From NCBI GenBank assembly GCA_964541305.1, contig CAZIPE010000014.1, forward strand, positions 1-12,711: 12,711 nt of DNA. The letters run 5' to 3'. The position numbers and the translations under genes were made by a program. A model generated the notes under the pieces. The model saw nothing but the letters and a program-made list of their open reading frames with translations, was not told the DNA's origin and made no database searches. The stretch's first letter is position 1; every line of letters starts with the position of its first letter. Positions 6,405 through 12,711 of the stretch are shown here, one piece after another. Source of the DNA: CAZIPE01 sp964541305. Lineage in GTDB: Bacteria > Patescibacteriota > Saccharimonadia > Saccharimonadales > UBA7683.

Positions 6405-7871
6405 ATGAGTAGTGAAAGTCTAAAATCGTCAGAAATAACGCCAGAGCAATCCTTTGCTCTGCAAACGTACGAGTTTTTAAACGGTGGGCCAGAACGTAAG
6501 GGTAATGTTGGCAACTTTACTGAGGAGGATTCACTACAACTTGTACTCGACTATCCAACGCTAGAAGGTTCTAAAGATATTGATAAGCACGTGTCGAATC
6601 TCAGACAATGTATTACTGAAGAAGAAGGAATAAGCGCAACACCCGAATATCGACTTGCAGAAGCATATTGGCTACAAGCAGCCCGCAGAATTAATGACGA
6701 TGTTCGGTCGGTTAAGCAACCAGAGGTAGATTCTTTTCAAGAACTTAATGAAGCACTCTATAGCAAGCCTGACGAAGCCGTTGTTGCACAAATTCTTGAT
6801 AGGGTCTGGAGCAGTATTGATATGAAACGAGGGAGCATAGTCGATCCCTTAATCGAAGAGTTAAAAACTGGCTTTACGTTTATTTCACATTCTGGTGAGT
6901 CAATTGATGTACCTCCACTACCCAGAGTCGAAAAGAATTCTGAACCATTGCCGATACTTAGCGAAAAAGCCCTCGAATGGGTAAACGATAAGCTGCAAGA
7001 AGAGCTTAAGCCGGTCAACGACCTATTTCAAAGCTACTATGACGAGCACATAGCTACACGAGAAGACAAACGAATACAACCTGAAGATATCGCAACACTA
7101 TTTGAGATGGGTGTTGAACTCCAGAATCTGAAGGATGTTCAGGTTACTAGAGATGAAGAAGCGGATGCTCTGAGCTGGTCATCAGCAGTTTGCGCGGTAG
7201 TTGTAGGTATGCAACGAAAACCTATAGGTTCAGTCAAAGAACTTCTCGGGGTGTATGCACACGAAGTTGGTGTGCATGGTGTTAGGTATATGAATGGTAA
7301 AAAACTAGGAGACGAGTCATTAGCGAGCGGGCTATATACAGAAGCTGATGCCGACGAGAACCCTGACTACCTGACTTTTGAAGAAGGCTTGGCTTCTATT
7401 GCGCAGAAAGTAGCACAAGGAAAAAATGAAACCTGGGACATAGCAAGTATGGGTAATTATCTGAACATTTCCCTTGCACATATGGGATGGTCCCCTCGAC
7501 AAGTACAGGAAGTGATGTCACGAGTTAGAATAATAAATTCCACTAAAATAACAGACGAGCAGATTAAACCTGAAGTTGTTGAAAAGGCAAAAACTGCCAC
7601 TGCTACACAAGTTGTTCGTACGTTTAGGGGAACCCCGAGCGATGACGTCATGCGAACCAGTGATGGTGTGGTCTTACATTATGCGAAAGACCTTTCGTAC
7701 GCTGCTGGAAAGATTAAGGCAATTAAACTTATTAATGAATTAGTTAACTTACCAGAGCCACAGCGAACAGAACAATGGAACATGCTTTTTTTGGGTAAAT
7801 ACGACCCGACCAATGGTCGACAGCAGGAGTTGGTTGCAAGTTATTCAACTCATGATAGGATTAAAGCATGA
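6405..7871 (+). CDS. DUF1704 (MATCAP/QEGLA-type) zinc metallopeptidase
   Basis: The DUF1704 family includes bacterial 'QEGLA motif' proteins and the animal tubulin tyrosine carboxypeptidase MATCAP, which removes the last residue of protein tails. Counting from the ATG at 6405 (488 residues), the zinc motif HEVGVH lies at 286-291 (HExxxH spacing) and FEEGLA at about 325-330, matching the family EGLA motif that supplies the third ligand. RTFRGTP (about 406-412) and KDLSYAAGK (about 428-436) are further family signatures. The first 200 residues are helical and acidic, and no signal peptide is seen, so it should be cytosolic. The longer frame from TTG 6369 is rejected because that TTG is the promoter -35 box. 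ATG 6399 lies directly after TATAAT, so 6405 is preferred. There is no Shine-Dalgarno. Its stop overlaps the rimB start. Confidence 0.88.
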   Translation: MSSESLKSSEITPEQSFALQTYEFLNGGPERKGNVGNFTEEDSLQLVLDYPTLEGSKDIDKHVSNLRQCITEEEGISATPEYRLAEAYWLQAARRINDDVRSVKQPEVDSFQELNEALYSKPDEAVVAQILDRVWSSIDMKRGSIVDPLIEELKTGFTFISHSGESIDVPPLPRVEKNSEPLPILSEKALEWVNDKLQEELKPVNDLFQSYYDEHIATREDKRIQPEDIATLFEMGVELQNLKDVQVTRDEEADALSWSSAVCAVVVGMQRKPIGSVKELLGVYAHEVGVHGVRYMNGKKLGDESLASGLYTEADADENPDYLTFEEGLASIAQKVAQGKNETWDIASMGNYLNISLAHMGWSPRQVQEVMSRVRIINSTKITDEQIKPEVVEKAKTATATQVVRTFRGTPSDDVMRTSDGVVLHYAKDLSYAAGKIKAIKLINELVNLPEPQRTEQWNMLFLGKYDPTNGRQQELVASYSTHDRIKA

Positions 7872-8356
7872 GCAGGTACCAGTCAATTATCGGTAGGTTT
7901 GAGAAGGTTGATATTATCAATCAAGTCGACAATATTCCTGCAAAGATTGATACTGGAGCCTATCGATCTTCTATCCATGCAACAAACGTTTCGGTTGTTC
8001 AGAAAAGCAAGAAGAAGTACTTAAGATTCACGATTTTGGGGCACCCGGCACACGGTACAAAACGAGTGGTTGAGGTTCCAAATTTTAAGAAACGTACGGT
8101 AACAAGTTCAAACGGACACTCGGCCGAAAGATATGAAGTTCGCCTTAAGATTCGTCTGGGTCTCAAGGTGTTCACTACTTCTTTCACACTCACCAATAGA
8201 ACGAGTAATGTGTTCCCAATATTGATTGGGAGAAAAGCATTAAGCAAACGATTCCTAGTTGATACAGATAAAGCCGGAATCAGCAGACGTGATTTAAGAA
8301 AAGCGGTAACTCAAATTGATGTAAGCGAAGAGGACCTCGAAGGGATAAACACATGA
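7868..8356 (+). CDS. rimB: RimB-like retropepsin-type peptidase (DUF785, 'ATP-dependent zinc protease')
   Basis: A 162-residue member of the family annotated as RimK/LysX-associated protease; it is related to retropepsins. The aspartic active site is visible as KIDTGAYRSSIHA (26-38; D28, T29, G30). The later hydrophobic strand plus FPILIGRKALSKRFLVDT (about 126-143) is typical of the family. In Pseudomonas, RimB is reported to remove glutamates added by RimK to ribosomal protein S6. As a single-domain retropepsin it would act as a dimer. It starts inside the DUF1704 stop (ATGA overlap) and its own stop overlaps the rimK start the same way, so all three should be co-translated. The symbol rests on family and on the rimK neighbour; the substrate is inferred. 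Confidence 0.85.
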   Translation: MSRYQSIIGRFEKVDIINQVDNIPAKIDTGAYRSSIHATNVSVVQKSKKKYLRFTILGHPAHGTKRVVEVPNFKKRTVTSSNGHSAERYEVRLKIRLGLKVFTTSFTLTNRTSNVFPILIGRKALSKRFLVDTDKAGISRRDLRKAVTQIDVSEEDLEGINT

Positions 8357-9264
8357 ATTTAGTCATCTTAAGCAATGGTCCTGGTAATTATTCTACTAAA
8401 CGCCTAGTTGAAGAGGCGAAGGCTCGTGGGCATAATGTACGTGTCGTGAAGTATCGCGATTGCTATGCTTCAATTGAACGAAATAACCCTATGGTGAGCT
8501 ATAACGGAGTTGATCTTCGAGATGTTGACGCCATTATCCCGCGTATTGCCAGTAATATGACTCGTTACGGCACGGCTATTGTGCGCCAATTTGAAATGCA
8601 GGGCGTGTATACACCAATTAACTCGATTGCTATCACTCGTTCGCGCGATAAACTACGCTCAATTCAACTCATGGCCCGTGCTGGAGTTGGTATACCGAAG
8701 ACGGTCTTTTCGCGAAATACTGCAGATATCGATGATTTACTTGAGCAGGTTGGTGGAACTCCAGTGATAATTAAGCTTGCTCGGGGAACTCACGGCAACG
8801 GGGTGGTCCTGGCCGAAACCAAAAAGGCAGCAAAGTCAGTTCTTCAAGCGTTTTATTTGAGCAATGACGATGGTACAAACATTTTGTTGCAAGAATTTGT
8901 TGAAGAATCAGCGGGTGAAGACATTCGAGCCTTTGTGGTTGGTGGGCGAGTTGTCGCTAGTATGAAGCGACAGAGTTTAGATGATGATTTTAGAAGCAAT
9001 CTACACCAAGGTGGCTCGGGTGAAATGGTCAAACTAACTGATGAAGAGAAGAAAACTGCAATTAAGGCAGCTAAGGCGATGGGCTTGCCAATTTGTGGTG
9101 TCGACATGATGCGCTCATCTCGAGGTCCCTTAGTTCTTGAAGTGAATTCAAGTCCTGGCTTTGGAATTGAAACAGTGACAGGACGCAACGTGGCGGCAAA
9201 AGTAATTGATTATGTGGAAATCAATGCCAAAAGACGAAACAAAAAAGACAAAGTTGGCGCGTAA
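8353..9264 (+). CDS. rimK: RimK-type ATP-grasp L-glutamate ligase
   Basis: RimK adds glutamate residues to the C-terminus of ribosomal protein S6 in E. coli. This 303-residue protein aligns with it along nearly its full length: LVILSNGPGNYSTKRLVEEA at the start, DAIIPRIASNMTRYGTAIVRQ (59-79), TRSRDKLRSIQLMARAGV (95-112), KLARGTHGNGVVLAET (141-156), the strongly conserved DDFRSNLHQGG (211-221), and the metal site GVDMMR...GPLVLEVNSSPG (249-269; D251, E263, N265). It differs at the very C-terminus, which is short and basic. It overlaps the RimB stop by four bases. Whether the local S6 has a glutamate-ending tail cannot be told from this window, so another acceptor remains possible. Confidence 0.95.
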   Translation: MNLVILSNGPGNYSTKRLVEEAKARGHNVRVVKYRDCYASIERNNPMVSYNGVDLRDVDAIIPRIASNMTRYGTAIVRQFEMQGVYTPINSIAITRSRDKLRSIQLMARAGVGIPKTVFSRNTADIDDLLEQVGGTPVIIKLARGTHGNGVVLAETKKAAKSVLQAFYLSNDDGTNILLQEFVEESAGEDIRAFVVGGRVVASMKRQSLDDDFRSNLHQGGSGEMVKLTDEEKKTAIKAAKAMGLPICGVDMMRSSRGPLVLEVNSSPGFGIETVTGRNVAAKVIDYVEINAKRRNKKDKVGA

Positions 9265-9691
9265 ATACGTCTATATAATCTCCGTGGCGATACTTTTTGG
9301 TGTCGCTATTTTTTTGTTCAAAAACTATGAGCAGATAAAATCACCTCAATTAACAATTAATGATACGCAGATTTCTATAGAAATTGCTCAAACAAATGAG
9401 AAGAGACAAAGAGGATTATGTTGCCGTGATGATCTCCCAACTAACAGCGGAATGCTATTTATATACGAAACAGAGGGCAATTATCGTTTTTGGATGAAAG
9501 ATACTCAAATCCCGCTCGATATAATTTGGTTCAATTCAGAAAAAAAGATAGTTCATATAGAAGAAAACGTAGAACCAAGTAGCTATCCGGCTTCTTTTGG
9601 TTCACCCGAGCCTGCGCAATACGTGCTAGAGGTGAACGCAGGTTATGCAAATGCTAAGAACATAAAAGTGGGTGATAGCGTTTCTTTCTGA
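9224..9691 (+). CDS. Membrane-anchored DUF192 protein
   Basis: DUF192 proteins are small beta-rich domains of unknown function, often exported. From ATG 9224 the protein is 155 residues: a basic start, one membrane helix (about 15-33), then the DUF192 domain outside. Signature elements: RGLCCRDDLPTNSGMLFIY (63-81), FWMKDTQIPLDIIWF (89-103), and the closing YVLEVNAGYANAKNIKVGD (133-151). The CC pair (66-67) replaces the usual hydrophobic residues and could be oxidised outside the cell. The longer frame (TTG 9206 or ATG 9212) is possible, but 9224 has GTGGAAA upstream and gives a clean basic N-terminus. It overlaps rimK by 41 bases in another frame, so it probably belongs to the same operon, although a role in tail modification is not evident. 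Confidence 0.85.
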   Translation: MPKDETKKTKLARKYVYIISVAILFGVAIFLFKNYEQIKSPQLTINDTQISIEIAQTNEKRQRGLCCRDDLPTNSGMLFIYETEGNYRFWMKDTQIPLDIIWFNSEKKIVHIEENVEPSSYPASFGSPEPAQYVLEVNAGYANAKNIKVGDSVSF

Positions 9692-9718
9692 CATCTGTCG
9701 CTTGTTTTCTGACATCTG
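9685..9718 (+). repeat. Two 13-bp direct repeats in front of the 9741 gene
   Basis: TTTCTGACATCTG occurs at 9685-9697 and again at 9706-9718, exactly 21 bases apart (two DNA turns). The first copy covers the DUF192 stop codon. The second lies where a -35 region or activator site would be, 9 bases before the -10 at 9728. Two in-phase copies suggest a regulator binding site or a small local duplication. Confidence 0.55.
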
Positions 9719-9724
9719 ATAGTA

Positions 9725-9733
9725 TGCTACCAT
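9725..9733 (+). promoter_or_regulatory. Extended -10 promoter, leaderless start at 9741
   Basis: TGC followed by TACCAT (9728-9733) makes an extended -10 box. It ends seven bases before the ATG at 9741, where transcription should begin. There is no Shine-Dalgarno. No good -35 is seen at 16-18 bases; the direct repeats at 9685-9718 occupy that position and may replace it. Confidence 0.5.
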
Positions 9734-9740
9734 AAACACT

Positions 9741-10229
9741 ATGATTGATCTTGCTGCTGTCGGTATTACATTACTGGTGATTCTTGGTGTCATGCTCAGA
9801 AAAACAAGTGCTGGTGTGGCAATTTTGGCGCTACTTGCGGGTGTGTTGCTCGATCAGCTACTTAGTGCCTGGATAATCGATTTCATTCCCAAGCAGAACG
9901 AGCAAACAATGTTGTATGCAACTGCAGCAGTACATCTTGTTATCACATTCACACCCATGCTCATTGCTCTTTTTGCGGTACGAGTAGGTAAGCACCACAT
10001 TGTACCTTCACTCCTTGCCTCATTAGCCCTCGGTTTTCTCATTACTTTCTTTGGCACAAAGATTATACTGCCACTTCCATTTATCACCGAAGATATGAAG
10101 ACATCAGGCTTGCTGGTTTTCTTGCAACCATACCAGAACGCGATTTTAGCGGCATCCGCAGCTATTGCAACGCTTGAAATGACCCTCAGCTATCATAAAA
10201 CTCGTGCTCACCATAAAAAAGCCAAATGA
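9741..10229 (+). CDS. Polytopic membrane protein of unknown function
   Basis: I do not recognise this 162-residue protein. It is very hydrophobic with four or five likely membrane helices (about 2-19, 22-48, 56-82, 88-112, 124-146) and a short basic, histidine-rich cytoplasmic tail (KTRAHHKKAK). A second cluster, RVGKHH (81-86), is also basic. No catalytic motif is visible. It starts from a putative leaderless promoter and its stop overlaps the lnt start (ATGA), so it is likely made together with the lipoprotein acyltransferase and may act in the same envelope process; this is inference from position only. Confidence 0.75.
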   Translation: MIDLAAVGITLLVILGVMLRKTSAGVAILALLAGVLLDQLLSAWIIDFIPKQNEQTMLYATAAVHLVITFTPMLIALFAVRVGKHHIVPSLLASLALGFLITFFGTKIILPLPFITEDMKTSGLLVFLQPYQNAILAASAAIATLEMTLSYHKTRAHHKKAK

Positions 10230-11791
10230 AAAAGGCATTACTTATGAAGCTCACATTTTTAAAACGAAGCTTGTTATCTGCAGTATGTGCGTTAGTGGTG
10301 GCGAGTGGGTTTGTTTGGGATTGGGCATGGGTCTTTAGCTTGGTTGGTCTGGTCTCAACGCTGGGGCTACTTGCATGTTCAGAAAAACTATCTACCAAGT
10401 CGTTCATTTGGCAGTGCGTCATTTTTGGATACGTATTTCTGGGTGTGGTGTTGAACTGGATATATGGTATTCACACTACCGAGTTAATAGGTGATACCCC
10501 ACTAGCAGTAGTTTTCTTGGTTTTGACTTTTGTACTTATGGTGGGCGTGTTGACAATGGGTTTCGTGTTAATGGGCGCACTCTACCGAAGGCTCAAAATA
10601 TCTACAAGTAATAAGACGATATTGTATATCCCTGCATTGTGGGCAATCGGAGAATGGTTCAGAAGTGTATTTTTTTCAATCATGTCTATGGGCGACGGAG
10701 GATCAGTTGGGCCGTATTGGAACTTTGGTTCACTAGGCTTTGTAGCCGTGCAAACTCCCCTTAAATATGCCACCCGTATAGTTGGACTTTACGGCACAAG
10801 TTTACTGTTTGTACTGATTGCCGTGATTATATACAAACTAATTCAAAGACGGTATCGATACGGATACCTACTCTTTATACCTATTGCATGCTCCGTTTTG
10901 GGTTGGGGTGTGTACAGAACAAGCAATGGACAGAGTCTTTCTGTTGGAACAGTTGCGATTAACGGCGAGAAAGATACTGGGTACGAAGCGGTTTTAGATA
11001 GTAAGCTAAAAACGGCACCTCAGATTGATACGCTTGTATTGCCAGAGTATTCCTATTACTTTAATGACTCAGACGGCACCGGAAATTCTCGAACTCTGCC
11101 GGTTGATATACCGCTTGCGATAGACAGTAGTAGTAGGCGTCAGCCGAGCGGCATAGAAAACATGGTGAGTTTTTATGACAAAGATGCGAAAGTAATACAA
11201 ACCTACCAAAAGAGCTTCTTAATACCTGGTGGTGAATTCATACCCTATGCCTACCACATAATTTTGTTCTACTCTGGCAACACGAGCCTAGTCAACCAAT
11301 TTCATAACGAAAAGGCAGTTGAGCGGGCACCCGAAAAAGAACAAGCGTTTGAATACCGCGGTGTTTCATACGGAGCATTGGCCTGTTCTGGAGCAATCGC
11401 ACCAAGTCTTTATTCGCGCTTAACAAATGGCGGGGCAGAAGTTCTCACTAATAGTGCTTCAATATCTACGCTTGGTGTTTCGGATGCCTATTACCGCCAA
11501 GCGAGCCAGATGTCGGTATTCATAGCAACAGCTAACGCTCGTCCTTTCGTGCAATCTGCTCGAGGAGGACCATCATACGTACTAGACAAAGATGGGAATA
11601 TTCTTACTCGAATAGCTTCAACGCCCGATAGTGATGTGACATCTTCGGTTATACAAACAAACAGCAAAAAAACACCCTACGTAGTGCTGGGTGAGTGGTT
11701 GTTGTATCTGTCTTTTGGGGCTATAGCGTTGCGATTAATTATACTGCGCGAGAAATCTAAGAAAAAGATTATGAAGAAACGTAAAAAATAG
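10226..11791 (+). CDS. lnt: Divergent apolipoprotein N-acyltransferase (Lnt)
   Basis: Lnt adds the third acyl chain to the N-terminal cysteine of lipoproteins, on the outer face of the cytoplasmic membrane. The 521-residue protein has an N-terminal block of about seven helices with the family WAIGEWFRS (139-147) and IVGLYGTSLLF (185-195), a nitrilase-like domain (about 237-480) and a final helix (about 487-505). Catalytic positions are visible: E274 (LVLPEYS), K329 (YQKSFLIPGGEFIP, with E337) and C387. Downstream, LTNSASISTLGVSDAYYRQ and ANARPFVQSARGGPSYVLDKDG match the family. The Tyr-Glu that normally follows the catalytic Cys is Ser-Gly here, so activity is likely but its specificity may be altered. 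An ATG at 10244, with AAAAGG eight bases upstream, is an alternative start. Confidence 0.85.
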   Translation: MKKALLMKLTFLKRSLLSAVCALVVASGFVWDWAWVFSLVGLVSTLGLLACSEKLSTKSFIWQCVIFGYVFLGVVLNWIYGIHTTELIGDTPLAVVFLVLTFVLMVGVLTMGFVLMGALYRRLKISTSNKTILYIPALWAIGEWFRSVFFSIMSMGDGGSVGPYWNFGSLGFVAVQTPLKYATRIVGLYGTSLLFVLIAVIIYKLIQRRYRYGYLLFIPIACSVLGWGVYRTSNGQSLSVGTVAINGEKDTGYEAVLDSKLKTAPQIDTLVLPEYSYYFNDSDGTGNSRTLPVDIPLAIDSSSRRQPSGIENMVSFYDKDAKVIQTYQKSFLIPGGEFIPYAYHIILFYSGNTSLVNQFHNEKAVERAPEKEQAFEYRGVSYGALACSGAIAPSLYSRLTNGGAEVLTNSASISTLGVSDAYYRQASQMSVFIATANARPFVQSARGGPSYVLDKDGNILTRIASTPDSDVTSSVIQTNSKKTPYVVLGEWLLYLSFGAIALRLIILREKSKKKIMKKRKK

Positions 11792-11808
11792 CCAATCCAT
11801 CTCCCTTA

Positions 11809-11817
11809 TGCTAAAAT
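11809..11817 (+). promoter_or_regulatory. Extended -10 promoter for the last gene
   Basis: TGC followed by TAAAAT (11812-11817) makes an extended -10 box with 5 of 6 consensus bases, 18 bases after the lnt stop. No -35 is recognisable. Transcription from about 11824 would leave a 33-base leader carrying AAAGGAG before the ATG at 11857. Confidence 0.5.
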
Positions 11818-11856
11818 CTATTTCAAGATAACTTGAACAAAAAGGAGCCAAATCAC

Positions 11857-12453
11857 ATGGCAAAATTAAAAGAAACAACTAAGAAAAAACCATCCAAATC
11901 AACCGTAGGTGGTTCTGCCTTAAAAACTAAGAAATCACTCAACTGGAAAATAATTATACCCATAATTCTACTCATAGCTTTGGTAGGAGGCTTCCAGGTG
12001 TTTAGGAGTAGGGCAGAAGCAGGAAAAGCTTTTACGCGTGACTATACAATGATGTCTACTGAGGGCGTTGATTTAGGTACACGTAAGTATGACGGTGCGA
12101 CGTATAAACTTCTTATGAAAAATGGTCCTTCGATTGTTGCCAATGTTAATACTATCGTATCTAGAGCAGAATTAATAAGTGCAACCGATATATGTTTTAA
12201 CTACAGGATATTCAAGCGCCCGAGTGGGTCGGCGCAGTATAGCATGAGGCTTTCTCAGTATCTAAACTCTAATGCTGGTTCTTTAAGTGGAGCGAAGGGT
12301 CTTGTTGCTTCAAGAGATTACGATACAGTCTGTTTAAATAAGACGCCCTTAAAAGGCGACAGTTCAGTATACGTAGCCTTCTTCAAGGGAGATTCTCAGG
12401 CTGTATATGACGGAGCAGAGATCGGAATAAGCCAAATCTTTGGTAAGCTATAG
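11857..12453 (+). CDS. Single-pass exported protein of unknown function
   Basis: Not recognised. The protein (198 residues from ATG 11857) has a lysine-rich cytoplasmic head (1-30, about a third Lys), one membrane helix (about 30-48) and then an external domain of about 150 residues starting FRSRAEAG, a form resembling an uncleaved anchor or a cleavable signal with an AxA-like site (AEAG). The outer domain is predicted to be beta-rich with two cysteines, C113 and C159, which could form one disulfide; a VKOR-type enzyme is encoded in the same window. The frame extends upstream to TTG 11833, but the AAAGGAG at about 11839-11845 lies inside that extension and clearly serves ATG 11857. It has its own promoter, so it is probably a single-gene transcript. 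Confidence 0.8.
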   Translation: MAKLKETTKKKPSKSTVGGSALKTKKSLNWKIIIPIILLIALVGGFQVFRSRAEAGKAFTRDYTMMSTEGVDLGTRKYDGATYKLLMKNGPSIVANVNTIVSRAELISATDICFNYRIFKRPSGSAQYSMRLSQYLNSNAGSLSGAKGLVASRDYDTVCLNKTPLKGDSSVYVAFFKGDSQAVYDGAEIGISQIFGKL

Positions 12454-12711
12454 TAACTAAGGTTATAGACAAGTCAGAGCTATAGTTCACAAATCATGGT
12501 GACATATTGTGAATTGGTTGCAATTTCAGCTTTCGACCGCCCCGGTATCTGACTCGACGTACGTCACAAACAATTTTTAAGCTTTTCTCCAATTATCAGA
12601 AGTATCTCAGACATCTTTCTTCCCTGTATGCGCCAAGAGTTGTCCAAACTTAAATATAAGCAAATTGTTTCATAAATAAAACACCCACATGGGCGATTTA
12701 TTATGGAGGGC
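12454..12711. other. Non-coding end of the window with inverted repeats
   Basis: No gene is supported in these 258 bases. Seen: an imperfect hairpin just after the stop (GTTATAG near 12463 with CTATAGT near 12480), a perfect inverted repeat TTCACAA (12486-12492) / TTGTGAA (12507-12513), AATTG (12512-12516) / CAATT (12521-12525), and a perfect 10-bp palindrome GACGTACGTC (12556-12565). The first hairpin may end the 11857 transcript, but there is no T-run. No tRNA or known RNA family was recognised. Confidence 0.4.
12671..12705. terminator. Bidirectional terminator-like hairpin at the window end
   Basis: A long imperfect hairpin: CATAA (12671-12675) pairs with TTATG (12701-12705), TAAA (12677-12680) with TTTA (12697-12700), and CCC (12684-12686) with GGG (12691-12693) around an ACAT loop. 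A-rich left and T-rich right arms give a U-run after the GC stem on both strands. On the minus strand the GGGTG is followed by TTTTATTT, a good rho-independent form. It may therefore end a leftward gene lying beyond the window. Confidence 0.6.

Noticed and set aside
11833..11856. TTG start of the last gene
   Set aside because: The strong AAAGGAG lies inside this extension and is correctly spaced for ATG 11857.
1..12711. Recoded TGA (Gracilibacteria-type code)
   Set aside because: TGA ends seven genes at family-appropriate lengths, several inside ATGA overlaps, and no in-frame TGA interrupts a conserved domain.
1..12711. CRISPR array, insertion sequence, prophage, tRNA or rRNA
   Set aside because: No regularly spaced repeats, transposase, integrase, phage structural gene, T-loop/CCA signature or rRNA-like segment was seen on either strand.

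Overview
The window looks like a piece of a small, gene-dense bacterial chromosome, most likely from the Candidate Phyla Radiation (Patescibacteria), with Saccharibacteria (TM7) as my best guess. I infer this from the compact, overlapping gene layout, the mix of genes (DnaK/DnaJ with a VKOR-family enzyme, DUF4870, DUF1704, RimK, DUF192, a divergent Lnt, lysine-rich single-pass secreted proteins) and the AT-leaning composition. No ribosomal RNA or other phylogenetic marker is present to prove it. TGA ends many of the genes, so the genetic code appears standard, unlike the Gracilibacteria/SR1 code in which TGA is glycine.

Layout. (1) 1-2778, plus strand: the 3' three quarters of dnaK, a 20-bp palindrome of the dRS3 type, then a VKOR-family thiol redox membrane enzyme and a LysE/RhtB exporter. 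(2) 2779-4680: a complex control region (two sigma70-like promoters and a terminator-like hairpin with a UUCG loop), then an NYN-domain putative RNase whose stop overlaps the start of dnaJ by four bases. (3) 4681-5114: a structured intergenic segment and a convergent minus-strand DUF4870 membrane protein. (4) 5351-9691: a stand-alone ATP-grasp ligase related to the cyanophycin synthetase/GshF ATP-grasp domain. After a near-consensus promoter comes a tightly overlapping set: DUF1704 (MATCAP-like) metallopeptidase, RimB-like retropepsin, RimK glutamate ligase, and a membrane-anchored DUF192 protein. (5) 9741-11791: a small polytopic membrane protein of unknown function overlapping a divergent apolipoprotein N-acyltransferase (Lnt). 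(6) 11857-12453: a single-pass secreted protein of unknown function. (7) 12454-12711: non-coding sequence with several inverted repeats, ending in a bidirectional-terminator-like hairpin.

How the parts may work together. dnaK and dnaJ lie near each other but are separated by an envelope/redox pair, and dnaJ is coupled to a putative RNase, suggesting joint control of protein folding and RNA turnover. The most notable group is region 4. It holds two different ATP-grasp amino-acid ligases and two unrelated peptidases: one family (DUF1704/MATCAP) includes carboxypeptidases acting on protein tails, the other (RimB) is reported to trim RimK-added glutamates. Together they look like a write/erase system for C-terminal peptide tails; the substrate (ribosomal protein S6 or something else) is not visible here.

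A second theme is start signals: at 1541, 6405 and 9741 a -10-like box lies only 6-7 bases before the ATG and no ribosome binding site is seen, so these messages are probably leaderless. Other genes (2149, 2966, the minus-strand 5114, 5351, 11857) have Shine-Dalgarno sequences.
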